Positions 32,775 to 40,551 of a DNA stretch of 49,709 bases are shown piece after piece. The DNA is from Robinsoniella peoriensis. Lineage in GTDB: Bacteria > Bacillota > Clostridia > Lachnospirales > Lachnospiraceae. Location: NCBI RefSeq assembly GCF_042680125.1, contig NZ_JBHTNY010000052.1; one strand, written 5' to 3'. A model generated the notes under the pieces. That model was given only the letters and a program-made list of their open reading frames with translations, did not search any database and was not told the origin of the DNA. The position numbers and the translations under genes were made by a program. The first letter of the stretch is position 1. Every line of letters starts with the position of its first letter.

Positions 32775-35258
32775 TTACTCAACACTTTCAATAGATTCTA
32801 CTATACTCATCCTGGCTATTTTCCGAAGAGGAATGCAGGTAGCTGCCAGACAGGCGATTACAGAAACTGCTGCTGCCTGCAATATAGCCATTACCGGAAC
32901 TGCTGTAATCTGTATGGTATCTGTGGTGGCTGCATTTATAAAAATAGTGCAAATATAGCCGAGCACTGCCCCTATAACAGAAGCTATGACTGCATAGTAG
33001 GCACCTTCCCACAAAAATGTCTTATAAAGGGAACGGCTGCTCATCCCAATGGCGCGCTGAACGCCGATTTCTGTAATCCGGGTATGAATGCTGGTGTATG
33101 TGGTATTAATGATATTCAGCAGACCGATCATCCCAATGAAGAAAATCAATCCCCACGCCAGCCATTTCACCTGTGCGTAGCTCTCTTCCAGCTGCTGGTC
33201 TGTTTTCTTGTAAGAGATAGAATGGCTTCCGGGATTTTCCTTACAAATTTCATCAATGATCTGATCTGTCTCTGTTTCCTCTACTGTTTTCAAAAACCTG
33301 GGATATATCTCGGAATAGCTGCTCTTTCCGGTCAGCTTATCATATACCTGATCAAATACGATAATCTGCACACCATTTGTAAATCCTTCTCCGGACAAGG
33401 TTATCTGCTGGCAGTTTCCCTCTACCTGAAGCGATAAATCAGCAATTTTGATCTGATCCCCCGGATTCAGCGCCGTCCCTTCAAAAGTCTTCCCTTCTAC
33501 TGCAACCGCAATTGGATTTTTAACCAGACACGACTTTCCTTCTTTTAAATCCTCCATCTGTTTATCCGTCATCCCTGGCATTAAACTCTTCAGCCACTCC
33601 TCATCAATACCGATAATCTGAAGTGTCTCATAACTTTGTTTTAACTGAAAGCTTGCCGCAATGTCCAGGGAACCATCTTCTTTTTGATTGTAAATACTGT
33701 ACTTTAAGGTCGAAACAGATTCTATATCCGCTCTTTTTTTCAAGTCATCGATTACTTTCGGGGCAAAACCGATGTTTTCATTTGTTACGGCATAATCTCC
33801 GCAGTGCATATCCTGTACACCTTTGGATGCATCTAACAATGACGAAAAACTGGTAAGCGCCACGAAAACGGTAATACTCATTACCAATGATAGTATGGTT
33901 ATGATCGAACGTCCAGGGCTTCTTTTCAGGTTCAGCCTTGCAAAAAAAGCTTCAAAGCTGCGGATCTTACGTTTTCTTCTGTTTTTTCTCTTTACTTTTG
34001 TACAGCTTCCGGCCATTGCCAGGGTAGGCGCAACATTAGCCGCATACCTTGCTGCCGGTATGGCTGCAATACAGGCAAATGCCAGTGTAATAAATATACT
34101 GATCAACAGCGGAAGTATTTTACCGGAGCTGTTTTGCCCGATCAGATTGGATAACTCCTCCTGACTCTGGGTCATAAAAACGCTTGGGGAAAACAGGGTC
34201 GTTGCTGCCTTCGTAATTCCCCCTGCCGATAAAATGCCGGCAATTGCCCCGATCGGAATTCCCAGTCCGCAAAGAAGTAACAGCTGTCTGGCAACCAGAT
34301 TGTAGAGCTGTCCCGGTACAGCGCCAATTGCGCGTAAAATCCCATATTCCCGAATCTTTTTATTGATGGATATTTTCAGTATATTGTAGATCACCAGACC
34401 TGCTGCCAATAGTACCAGTATTCCCACCATTACGCCGGACATTGCCATGAAAGAAAATCCAGCCGCTTCCCGCGTATTTTCGGCCGTTCCCCGGTAAGAA
34501 ATGTTAAGGGCATCCAGATATACCCAGTTATATTGAATAAGCTTTTCGTCTGCCTGGTACTTATCTGCCAGCCGATCCAGTACATTTTGAAATTCCTGCC
34601 TGGATGCCGTAATAAAATCCACCGAGTACATCTGATATTTTTCCGGCAAAAGCTCTTTAGCCGTTCCGGCTCCTACGGCGCCTGTTGTAGTACCGCTGAC
34701 ATAGCCGGTATAATTCGGTTTTAATATACCGCACAATGTAAATTCAGCCTGATATTGATACGGGGCTTCACTATCCTGTAACAGGGAAATACTTAAATCC
34801 AGACGGATGCTGCTGCCTAATTTTCCTTCCAGTTCCAGAAGTTCTAAAACATCCGAAGGAAGTGCTATTTCCCCGGCTTTTTCTGGCAGCCTTCCGGATT
34901 CCAGACTGAGTGCAGAAGGGTAGGCACCCAGGTCATTCTGATCATACTCCCGTAACTGCAGATTCAGCCCGCTGTTCTCCATCCGGCTTATCCCTATCGT
35001 TATATTGGCACCTGCCCAGGATAAATCCGGTTCTTTAAGAAGACTGTCTTTCTCATTCTCCTTCAGGCTATGAAACGAAGCATAGCGGATTCCATTTAAC
35101 ATACTTGCCTGCTGTTCCCGCAATGCCTGCAGAATACCAATGGACTGTCCCACAACCGTTGTCATCATCGTTGATAAAATAATCGCAATCAGAATCAATG
35201 CAGAAGTTACTTTCTGCGCTTTTATTTCTTTCCAAGAAAATGAATAATAAGATTTCAT
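32775..35258 (-). CDS. Tandem FtsX-type ABC permease (second system)
   Basis: 827 residues with the same two-fold FtsX layout: helix at about 15-38, outer domain, three helices (about 265-415, with KKIREYGILRAIGAVPGQ), second half with helix at about 455, outer domain and three C-terminal helices including TSIHTRITEIGVQRAIGMSS. Paralogous in plan to the facing permease but clearly diverged in sequence. It follows its ATPase by 5 bases. Confidence 0.92.
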   Translation of the reverse strand: MKSYYSFSWKEIKAQKVTSALILIAIILSTMMTTVVGQSIGILQALREQQASMLNGIRYASFHSLKENEKDSLLKEPDLSWAGANITIGISRMENSGLNLQLREYDQNDLGAYPSALSLESGRLPEKAGEIALPSDVLELLELEGKLGSSIRLDLSISLLQDSEAPYQYQAEFTLCGILKPNYTGYVSGTTTGAVGAGTAKELLPEKYQMYSVDFITASRQEFQNVLDRLADKYQADEKLIQYNWVYLDALNISYRGTAENTREAAGFSFMAMSGVMVGILVLLAAGLVIYNILKISINKKIREYGILRAIGAVPGQLYNLVARQLLLLCGLGIPIGAIAGILSAGGITKAATTLFSPSVFMTQSQEELSNLIGQNSSGKILPLLISIFITLAFACIAAIPAARYAANVAPTLAMAGSCTKVKRKNRRKRKIRSFEAFFARLNLKRSPGRSIITILSLVMSITVFVALTSFSSLLDASKGVQDMHCGDYAVTNENIGFAPKVIDDLKKRADIESVSTLKYSIYNQKEDGSLDIAASFQLKQSYETLQIIGIDEEWLKSLMPGMTDKQMEDLKEGKSCLVKNPIAVAVEGKTFEGTALNPGDQIKIADLSLQVEGNCQQITLSGEGFTNGVQIIVFDQVYDKLTGKSSYSEIYPRFLKTVEETETDQIIDEICKENPGSHSISYKKTDQQLEESYAQVKWLAWGLIFFIGMIGLLNIINTTYTSIHTRITEIGVQRAIGMSSRSLYKTFLWEGAYYAVIASVIGAVLGYICTIFINAATTDTIQITAVPVMAILQAAAVSVIACLAATCIPLRKIARMSIVESIESVE

Positions 35259-35263
35259 ACCGG

Positions 35264-35929
35264 TTACACCTCCGTAAGCACACCGTCAACAATGGTACAC
35301 TGACGCTCTGCCATTTTTGCTATTCGGATATCATGAGTGATAATAATCAGGGTTTTTCCCATTTCTCTCCAGATATCGGAAAGAAGTCCCATTACTTCCC
35401 CTCCGCTTTTGCTGTCCAGATTACCGGTGGGTTCATCCGCCAGAATAATATCCGGTTTGGCAATCAGGGCCCTGGCTATAGCTACTCTTTGCTGCTGTCC
35501 TCCCGAAAGCTCGTTTGGAAGATGGGTAAGCCGCTCTCCGATCCCCAAAAGCTTTGTTAATTCCTTCAGATAATCCTGGTCCAGATGTTTTTTATCCAGT
35601 AGCAGAGGCATTTCAATATTCTCCCTTGCGGTCAGTACCGGAAGCAGATTAAACTGCTGGAATATAAATCCGATCTTCCTTCTGCGAAATGCAGATAACT
35701 CTTTATCTCCTGTCCGGTAAATATCCTGTCCATCATAGGATACACTGCCCTCACTTGGCTTATCCAGTCCTCCCAGCATATGCAGCAAGGTACTTTTTCC
35801 GCTGCCGGAAGGTCCCATAATAGAAATGAAATCCCCCTCCTGAACTTTTAAGTTTACTTTGTTGAGTGCCGTAACCTGATTTTCTCTGACCCCATATACT
35901 TTTGACAAACCTTTTACTTCTATAAACAT
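35264..35929 (-). CDS. ABC transporter ATPase (MacB/BceA-type, second system)
   Basis: 221 residues with Walker A GPSGSGKST, Q-loop FIFQQFNLLPVLT, signature LSGGQQQRVAIARAL, Walker B IILADEPTGNLDS and H-loop IITHD. The ATG at 35929 uses the AAAGGAG site located in the 3' arm of a strong hairpin, so translation may depend on opening of that stem. The longer open frame upstream crosses the hairpin and is rejected. Confidence 0.95.
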   Translation of the reverse strand: MFIEVKGLSKVYGVRENQVTALNKVNLKVQEGDFISIMGPSGSGKSTLLHMLGGLDKPSEGSVSYDGQDIYRTGDKELSAFRRRKIGFIFQQFNLLPVLTARENIEMPLLLDKKHLDQDYLKELTKLLGIGERLTHLPNELSGGQQQRVAIARALIAKPDIILADEPTGNLDSKSGGEVMGLLSDIWREMGKTLIIITHDIRIAKMAERQCTIVDGVLTEV

Positions 35930-35968
35930 AAAAACACTCTCCTTTACTTTTCTTTGTAAGGAGAGTGT
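35930..35968 (-). terminator. SD-sequestering, terminator-like hairpin before the second ATPase gene
   Basis: Minus-strand ACACTCTCCTT (35958-35968) and AAGGAGAGTGT (35934-35944) are a perfect 11-bp inverted repeat with a 13-base loop, followed by TTTT and the ATG. The 3' arm holds the AAGGAG of the ATPase gene. It could act as terminator, as translational switch, or both. Confidence 0.75.
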
Positions 35969-35991
35969 ATCAGGCAAATCTCAAAAATTGC

Positions 35992-37059
35992 TCAAGGTTT
36001 CCATGATGTTTGAAATTTTGTTTCCACCAGCGCACCTGCGGGCTGGTCTTCACTGTTTCCCTTTAGATTCTGAATCTTAAGCTGACCGCCGTGCTTTTCA
36101 CACAAAAGGCGGCTGATATAAAGACCCATGCCAAAATGTTCCTCGCTGTTTTCTTCTCCGCGCAGAAATGGCTTACCACCCTTTTCCAGTATTTTTTTTG
36201 GAAATCCCCCGCCGTCGTCCCGAACTGAAATCACAAGGCAGCTGTCCTCTATCGCAATTTGTACCGTGATTTCCTGTCTGGCATAACGTCTGGCATTGGA
36301 AACCAGATTTTCCAGTACTTCCTGAATCAAAGATGTATCCAGCCATACGGTCTGTTTTCGGCTGTCCATGTTTTTATTATCCGGATTATTATATTGAAAC
36401 CGGATATTTGGAACCAGCATCTTCAGTCCCTTTTCCAGCATTTGCGTAAACTGACCCAGATCTGTCTGTTCCGGTTTACAGGCTACCTCTTCCAGTCTCT
36501 GGGCTTTGCTCATGGCTTCTACATAGATTTCAATGCGTTGACTGTATTCTTCCATCAAACCGACAGTAGAATCCAGATGCTTCAGATCCGTATTTTGTTG
36601 TTCCATCCCCTTGCGCATCAGTTTTGCGCAGCCTTTTAAAACCGTAACCGGATTTCTCAGATCGTGGGCAAATGCAGCATTCAAACGCTTACGCTCTTCC
36701 ATCTGCCTCCACATTTCCCTGTTGTTCTTCTGAAGTTCTCTGCGCATGGATTCAAAAGCCCCACACAACTGCCCAAGCTCATCCCCTGAAGTCTGCTGCA
36801 CCTGAAAATCCAGGTCGTTATGCATGATCCGCCTGGCCCCATCCTGTAATCTGCCAATAGGATTCTTTAATTTTACCCGGTAGAAAGTGACATCTGCAAT
36901 AATCAGAGAGGCTATCACAAAAAATACCGGCAGGAAAATCTGAAGAAAATCCCATATCTGAAAAGCAGGCTGCTCAGTACTGTAATTCTCAGTCACTTTT
37001 ACATCAACGGTTCCCTCCTTCATCTGCGCCACGATATTGTCCCCCTCCTGACGGCGCAT
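35992..37059 (-). CDS. Sensor histidine kinase, N-terminus damaged
   Basis: Complete catalytic part: HAMP-like segment (VKLKNPIGRLQDGARRI), H-box LNAAFAHDLRNPVTVLKGC, N-box LENLVSNARRYAR, G1 VRDDGGGFPKK and G2 HFGMGLYISRLL. From the first ATG only one membrane helix (about 35-60) remains. Upstream in the same frame is a perfect first membrane helix (FFCLTLFYLCIALILGG) with no start codon, cut off by TAA at 37141-37143 where the regulator gene runs in. I infer that a small deletion removed the original start; the annotated form may be non-functional. Overlaps the regulator frame by 56 bases. Confidence 0.8.
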   Translation of the reverse strand: MRRQEGDNIVAQMKEGTVDVKVTENYSTEQPAFQIWDFLQIFLPVFFVIASLIIADVTFYRVKLKNPIGRLQDGARRIMHNDLDFQVQQTSGDELGQLCGAFESMRRELQKNNREMWRQMEERKRLNAAFAHDLRNPVTVLKGCAKLMRKGMEQQNTDLKHLDSTVGLMEEYSQRIEIYVEAMSKAQRLEEVACKPEQTDLGQFTQMLEKGLKMLVPNIRFQYNNPDNKNMDSRKQTVWLDTSLIQEVLENLVSNARRYARQEITVQIAIEDSCLVISVRDDGGGFPKKILEKGGKPFLRGEENSEEHFGMGLYISRLLCEKHGGQLKIQNLKGNSEDQPAGALVETKFQTSWKP

Positions 37060-37774
37060 TGCAATACATCCCGCAAAGGCAATTCCCCCAAGAATCAGTG
37101 CAATGCATAAATAAAATAAGGTAAGGCAGAAAAATGCTTATATAATTGTGAAGGGAGTACACGCCCAGCTTGGAACGGATTTTTCTCACATGTTCCATAA
37201 TGGTATCACTGCTGCCCCCGCCTTCCACACCCCAAACCAGCTCATAGATCCGCTCCCGGTCAAATACCTGTCCGGAATTCATGGAAAGAAGCTCAACAAT
37301 ATCAAACTCTTTTTTTGACAGGGAGACTGCATTCTGGTTTACCGTCACTTCCCGTTTGGAATAGTCAATTACCAAATCCGAAAAAAAGCGAACCGTCGAC
37401 TGTTCCTGTCTTCTCTGTTCTCTTCGTAAATGGGCATTAACCCTGGCACCCAATTCATCCAGGTCAAATGGCTTTAAAATGTAATCATCCGCTCCTGCCC
37501 GAAAGCCCATGATCTTATCCTGGCTTTCAATTCTTGCCGTTAAAAATAAGATCGGACAGGAAACATGCTCCCGAATGCGCTGACACACGGTCAAACCATC
37601 CAGTCCAGGCATGTTGATATCCAGCAGTATGATATCCGGCTGACAGGATATCTTCTTAAGCGCCTCTTCCCCGTCATAGGCGGTATAGACCAGATATCCG
37701 CATAGTTCAAAATAGTTTTTCATCATGGTTACGATGCCTCTTTCGTCATCCACGATTAATATTTTCAAGTTCAT
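37004..37774 (-). CDS. OmpR-family response regulator with altered C-terminus
   Basis: Intact receiver: ILIVDDERG, Asp in IILLDINMPGLDG, Thr in FLTARI, Lys in DDYILKPFDL. The winged-helix domain is normal to EHVRKIRSKLGVYSLHNYI, where relatives continue with a strand like ETVWGVGYKW and stop. Here the frame instead enters kinase sequence and adds about 45 unrelated residues (SIFLPYLILFMHC...). The last strand of the wing is therefore lost. Good promoter about 150 bases upstream; GGAGG precedes the ATG. Probably the regulator of the downstream ABC genes, now impaired. Confidence 0.85.
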   Translation of the reverse strand: MNLKILIVDDERGIVTMMKNYFELCGYLVYTAYDGEEALKKISCQPDIILLDINMPGLDGLTVCQRIREHVSCPILFLTARIESQDKIMGFRAGADDYILKPFDLDELGARVNAHLRREQRRQEQSTVRFFSDLVIDYSKREVTVNQNAVSLSKKEFDIVELLSMNSGQVFDRERIYELVWGVEGGGSSDTIMEHVRKIRSKLGVYSLHNYISIFLPYLILFMHCTDSWGNCLCGMYCNAPSGGGQYRGADEGGNR

Positions 37775-37923
37775 TGAAATTCCTCCTTATTGCCTTTATG
37801 TCCAGCGCATTTTCTTTATTGTATCCTATAATCCTCAAGATTTTCTCAAAATATGCTGTATCTGTTACAAACAGCCCCCCGGAATACCCGAAGTCTTCTC
37901 ATATTGCTTTTTTTATATAAATA

Positions 37924-37952
37924 ATTATACTCTATGGATAGGACAATCTCAA
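37924..37952 (-). promoter_or_regulatory. Promoter of the second two-component/ABC operon
   Basis: Minus-strand TTGAGA (37947-37952), 17-base spacer, TATAAT (37924-37929). The leader to the regulator ATG is about 150 bases, with no clear structure. Confidence 0.7.
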
Positions 37953-38015
37953 TCACTTAGATTTTGGTAAAGGTTGAATTTATGAAGTTATTCTAAATCA
38001 GCAAAACCCAGAAGA

Positions 38016-38037
38016 AGGAACCTTTTTATGGGTTCCT
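38016..38037 (-). terminator. Probable terminator after the Cys-rich gene
   Basis: AGGAACC / GGTTCCT 7-bp stem with 8-base loop; on the minus strand followed by TCTTCTGGGTTTT, a mediocre T-run. Confidence 0.45.
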
Positions 38038-38059
38038 CCTACTTTTATCAGCCTGCTGT

Positions 38060-38284
38060 TTACTCTTTTTTATCCTGAACATCTTCCTTATGATCCGGAT
38101 ATTTCACCGGACAATAAGGTTTACATTCCATACCGTCCCTGTCTGTACAGACACCGGGACAAAGTTTACATTTTGGCAGATTCGGGCAACTGTAGTCCAC
38201 GTACTTAGGTGTACATTTTCTAGGACACACAGAGCAATTTGGTCTGCATGGTTCTGGTTCCTGTTTGTTCTGCGTAGTAAGCAT
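38060..38284 (-). CDS. Cys-rich small protein, probably metal-binding
   Basis: About 74 residues with ten cysteines in two similar halves, each with C-x2-C-P-x2-C (SVCPRKC and KLCPGVC) plus outlying cysteines, and a charged tail (KYPDHKEDVQDKKE). No signal peptide. The arrangement suggests bound zinc or an iron-sulfur cluster. ATG at 38284 is 9 bases after GAGAGG; in-frame ATGs at 38290 and 38332 are alternatives. Downstream of the GH3 gene in the same direction with a 69-base gap. Not recognised. Confidence 0.65.
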   Translation of the reverse strand: MLTTQNKQEPEPCRPNCSVCPRKCTPKYVDYSCPNLPKCKLCPGVCTDRDGMECKPYCPVKYPDHKEDVQDKKE

Positions 38285-38353
38285 CGGCATATACCTCTCT
38301 GATTTCTTACTATATGTTATTCTGACAGCCATATTCGGTTACGCAGGCACCTG

Positions 38354-40489
38354 TCATAATACTATTTTTATTTCCTTTTTCAGACAAATATCTCGAGAAG
38401 ATTTACCGATACATATCTCATATCTGCCCGGTTCCGTACAAAATTTCCTATTATTTTCATCGTAATAATGAAAACTGCTTTCATCCAGCCAAAAGCTTAC
38501 CTGCTTTTCTTCTCCCGGATTTAATGATACTTTTTCAAATCCTTTTAACTCCTGATACGGTCTCTCCACTTTTGATTCCAGGCATCTGACATATAGCTGC
38601 ACCACTTCTTTTCCACATTGGACAGCAGTGTTTTTAACATCCATGGAAACAGACATACAGAAAGCGGAATTATTTTGATTGATTTCCAGATTGCTGTATG
38701 TGAATTCCGTATAAGACAAGCCATAACCGAAACAAAATTGCGGTTCTGTCTGATAAGTGTCGTAATAGCGGTATCCTACATAAATTCCTTCCCGGTAGTG
38801 TACTTTTTCCTTACCCGGAAATTCTCCCAGGCAATGTGCCGGGCAATCCAGGTGGCTTTTGGGAAAGGTTTCTGCAAGCCTGCCGGATGGATTGACTTCT
38901 CCAAGCAAAACTTCAGCCAGGGCATTACCTCCCTCTATACCTGCATACCAGTTCCAGACCAGTGCTTTTGCCTGATGGACCCAGGATTTCATTTCCACAG
39001 GCGCACCCGCATTCATGATAATCACAGTGTTTGGATTTACTTTCAGCACCTCTTGAATAACCTTGTCCTGTTCATAGGGGAGCTGCATATCTTCCCTGTC
39101 ATAGCCTTCTACGTCATAATCGTGATTCAGCCCGCCGATAAACAGAACCTCTTCATACTCGGCTGCTGCTTTTACTGCTTCTTCCAGCAGCTTTTTTCTT
39201 TTCTCCGACAGACCTGTATTTTCAGCCGCTTTGCCTTTGGTGTTATTGCTGTCATTCAGGCTTGCTTCCTGCCAGTTTACTTCTCCTGTCACGTCTTTTT
39301 TCTCTGCATAGTATCCTTTTACATATTTAATCTCTGTATTGCCTCCAAGCCTGGACTTTAAGCCCATGAGAGGCGATATTTCATATAATGCTTTGATTTC
39401 CGCACTCCCGCCTCCATTGGAATGAATCCGATCGCCGTTATCACCGATTACCAGCAGCTTTTTCAGATTCTTTCTCTGAATTGGAAGTCGGTGATTATCA
39501 TTTTTAAGCAGCACAATGGATTCCCTTGCTGTTTCCAGCGCCGTCTGTCTGTGCCCGTGCGTATTATAGCATCCGCTTTTTCTTTCCCCATCCAGCATGT
39601 GCAGGCGTTCCATCATCCGGAGAATCCGGCGGACTTTGCTGTCTGCAAAAGATTCCTTAATTCTTCCCTCCTGTATTTCTCGATATAATGGATCTGCAAG
39701 GCAGTATTCATCAAATTGATCTGTAACGGACATTTCTATATCGAGACTGCTTTCTGCTGCCTCCCTGGTATCGTGTACGGCTCCCCAGTCAGAGATCACT
39801 GTTCCGTCATAGTCCCATTCTTCTCTTAAGACTTCATCCAGAAGATATTTACTCTGGCAGCAATGTTCTCCCCGGACTTTATTATAGGCTCCCATCAGAG
39901 AATAAGCACCACCGCGCTTCACTGCATCATAAAATGCCGGAAGATAGATTTCCCGCAGAGGACGTTCCCCGATTTCCACATCCACCCATAATCTTTCGGT
40001 CTCCTGGTTGTTAAGTGCAAAATGCTTTACGCAGGCTGCTACATCGGACTCCTGAATTCCCTGTATCAGTGGAACTGCTTCTTCCTTTGTCAGATAAGGA
40101 TCTTCACTCATGTATTCAAAGTTTCTGCCACAGAGCGGGCTTCTCTTTATATTAATACCAGGCGCCAGAATCACATCTTTGCCTCTGCCTCTGGCTTCTT
40201 CCCCCAGTACCTGTCCCATCCGGTAAGCAAGATCACGGTTCCAGGTGGAAGCAAGGGCGCTGTTGCATGGAAGATAGGTCACATAATCGTCTGAATTTCC
40301 CACTGCAATCCATTTTTCGTTTTCGAATTCATTGCGCACTCCCATTGGTCCGTCTGACATCTTAAGGGAAGGAATGTTTAGGCGTTCTACACCTTTCGTA
40401 CAGAATAATCCATTACCGTGAATCATTCCCAGCTTTTCCTCTAGTGTGAGCTGTTTTAGCAATTCTTCAATTTTACTGCCTGTTTTCAT
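38354..40489 (-). CDS. Glycoside hydrolase family 3 (beta-glucosidase-like)
   Basis: 711 residues, no signal peptide, hence cytosolic. GH3 N-domain with KMSDGPMG, ILAPGINIKRSPLCGRNFEY, VKHFALNNQE and nucleophile Asp in GTVISDWGAVHD; second alpha/beta domain (VLLKNDNHRLPI) and C-terminal FnIII-like domain (CGKEVVQLYVR, ELKGFEKVSL). The substrate is probably an oligosaccharide imported by the cell; beta-glucosidase or beta-xylosidase both possible. It follows the GH31 gene by 62 bases. Confidence 0.94.
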   Translation of the reverse strand: MKTGSKIEELLKQLTLEEKLGMIHGNGLFCTKGVERLNIPSLKMSDGPMGVRNEFENEKWIAVGNSDDYVTYLPCNSALASTWNRDLAYRMGQVLGEEARGRGKDVILAPGINIKRSPLCGRNFEYMSEDPYLTKEEAVPLIQGIQESDVAACVKHFALNNQETERLWVDVEIGERPLREIYLPAFYDAVKRGGAYSLMGAYNKVRGEHCCQSKYLLDEVLREEWDYDGTVISDWGAVHDTREAAESSLDIEMSVTDQFDEYCLADPLYREIQEGRIKESFADSKVRRILRMMERLHMLDGERKSGCYNTHGHRQTALETARESIVLLKNDNHRLPIQRKNLKKLLVIGDNGDRIHSNGGGSAEIKALYEISPLMGLKSRLGGNTEIKYVKGYYAEKKDVTGEVNWQEASLNDSNNTKGKAAENTGLSEKRKKLLEEAVKAAAEYEEVLFIGGLNHDYDVEGYDREDMQLPYEQDKVIQEVLKVNPNTVIIMNAGAPVEMKSWVHQAKALVWNWYAGIEGGNALAEVLLGEVNPSGRLAETFPKSHLDCPAHCLGEFPGKEKVHYREGIYVGYRYYDTYQTEPQFCFGYGLSYTEFTYSNLEINQNNSAFCMSVSMDVKNTAVQCGKEVVQLYVRCLESKVERPYQELKGFEKVSLNPGEEKQVSFWLDESSFHYYDENNRKFCTEPGRYEICIGKSSRDICLKKEIKIVL

Positions 40490-40551
40490 TGTTCTTTTCT
40501 GACTCCCTATCCCTGAGCGCCGGTCAATCTGCCTCTTGGGATTTCCTTATC

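Noticed and set aside
37993..38010. Fragment of the palindrome arm (GGGTTTTGCTGATT on the minus strand)
   Set aside because: Only about 15 bases match 25906-25920; could be chance.
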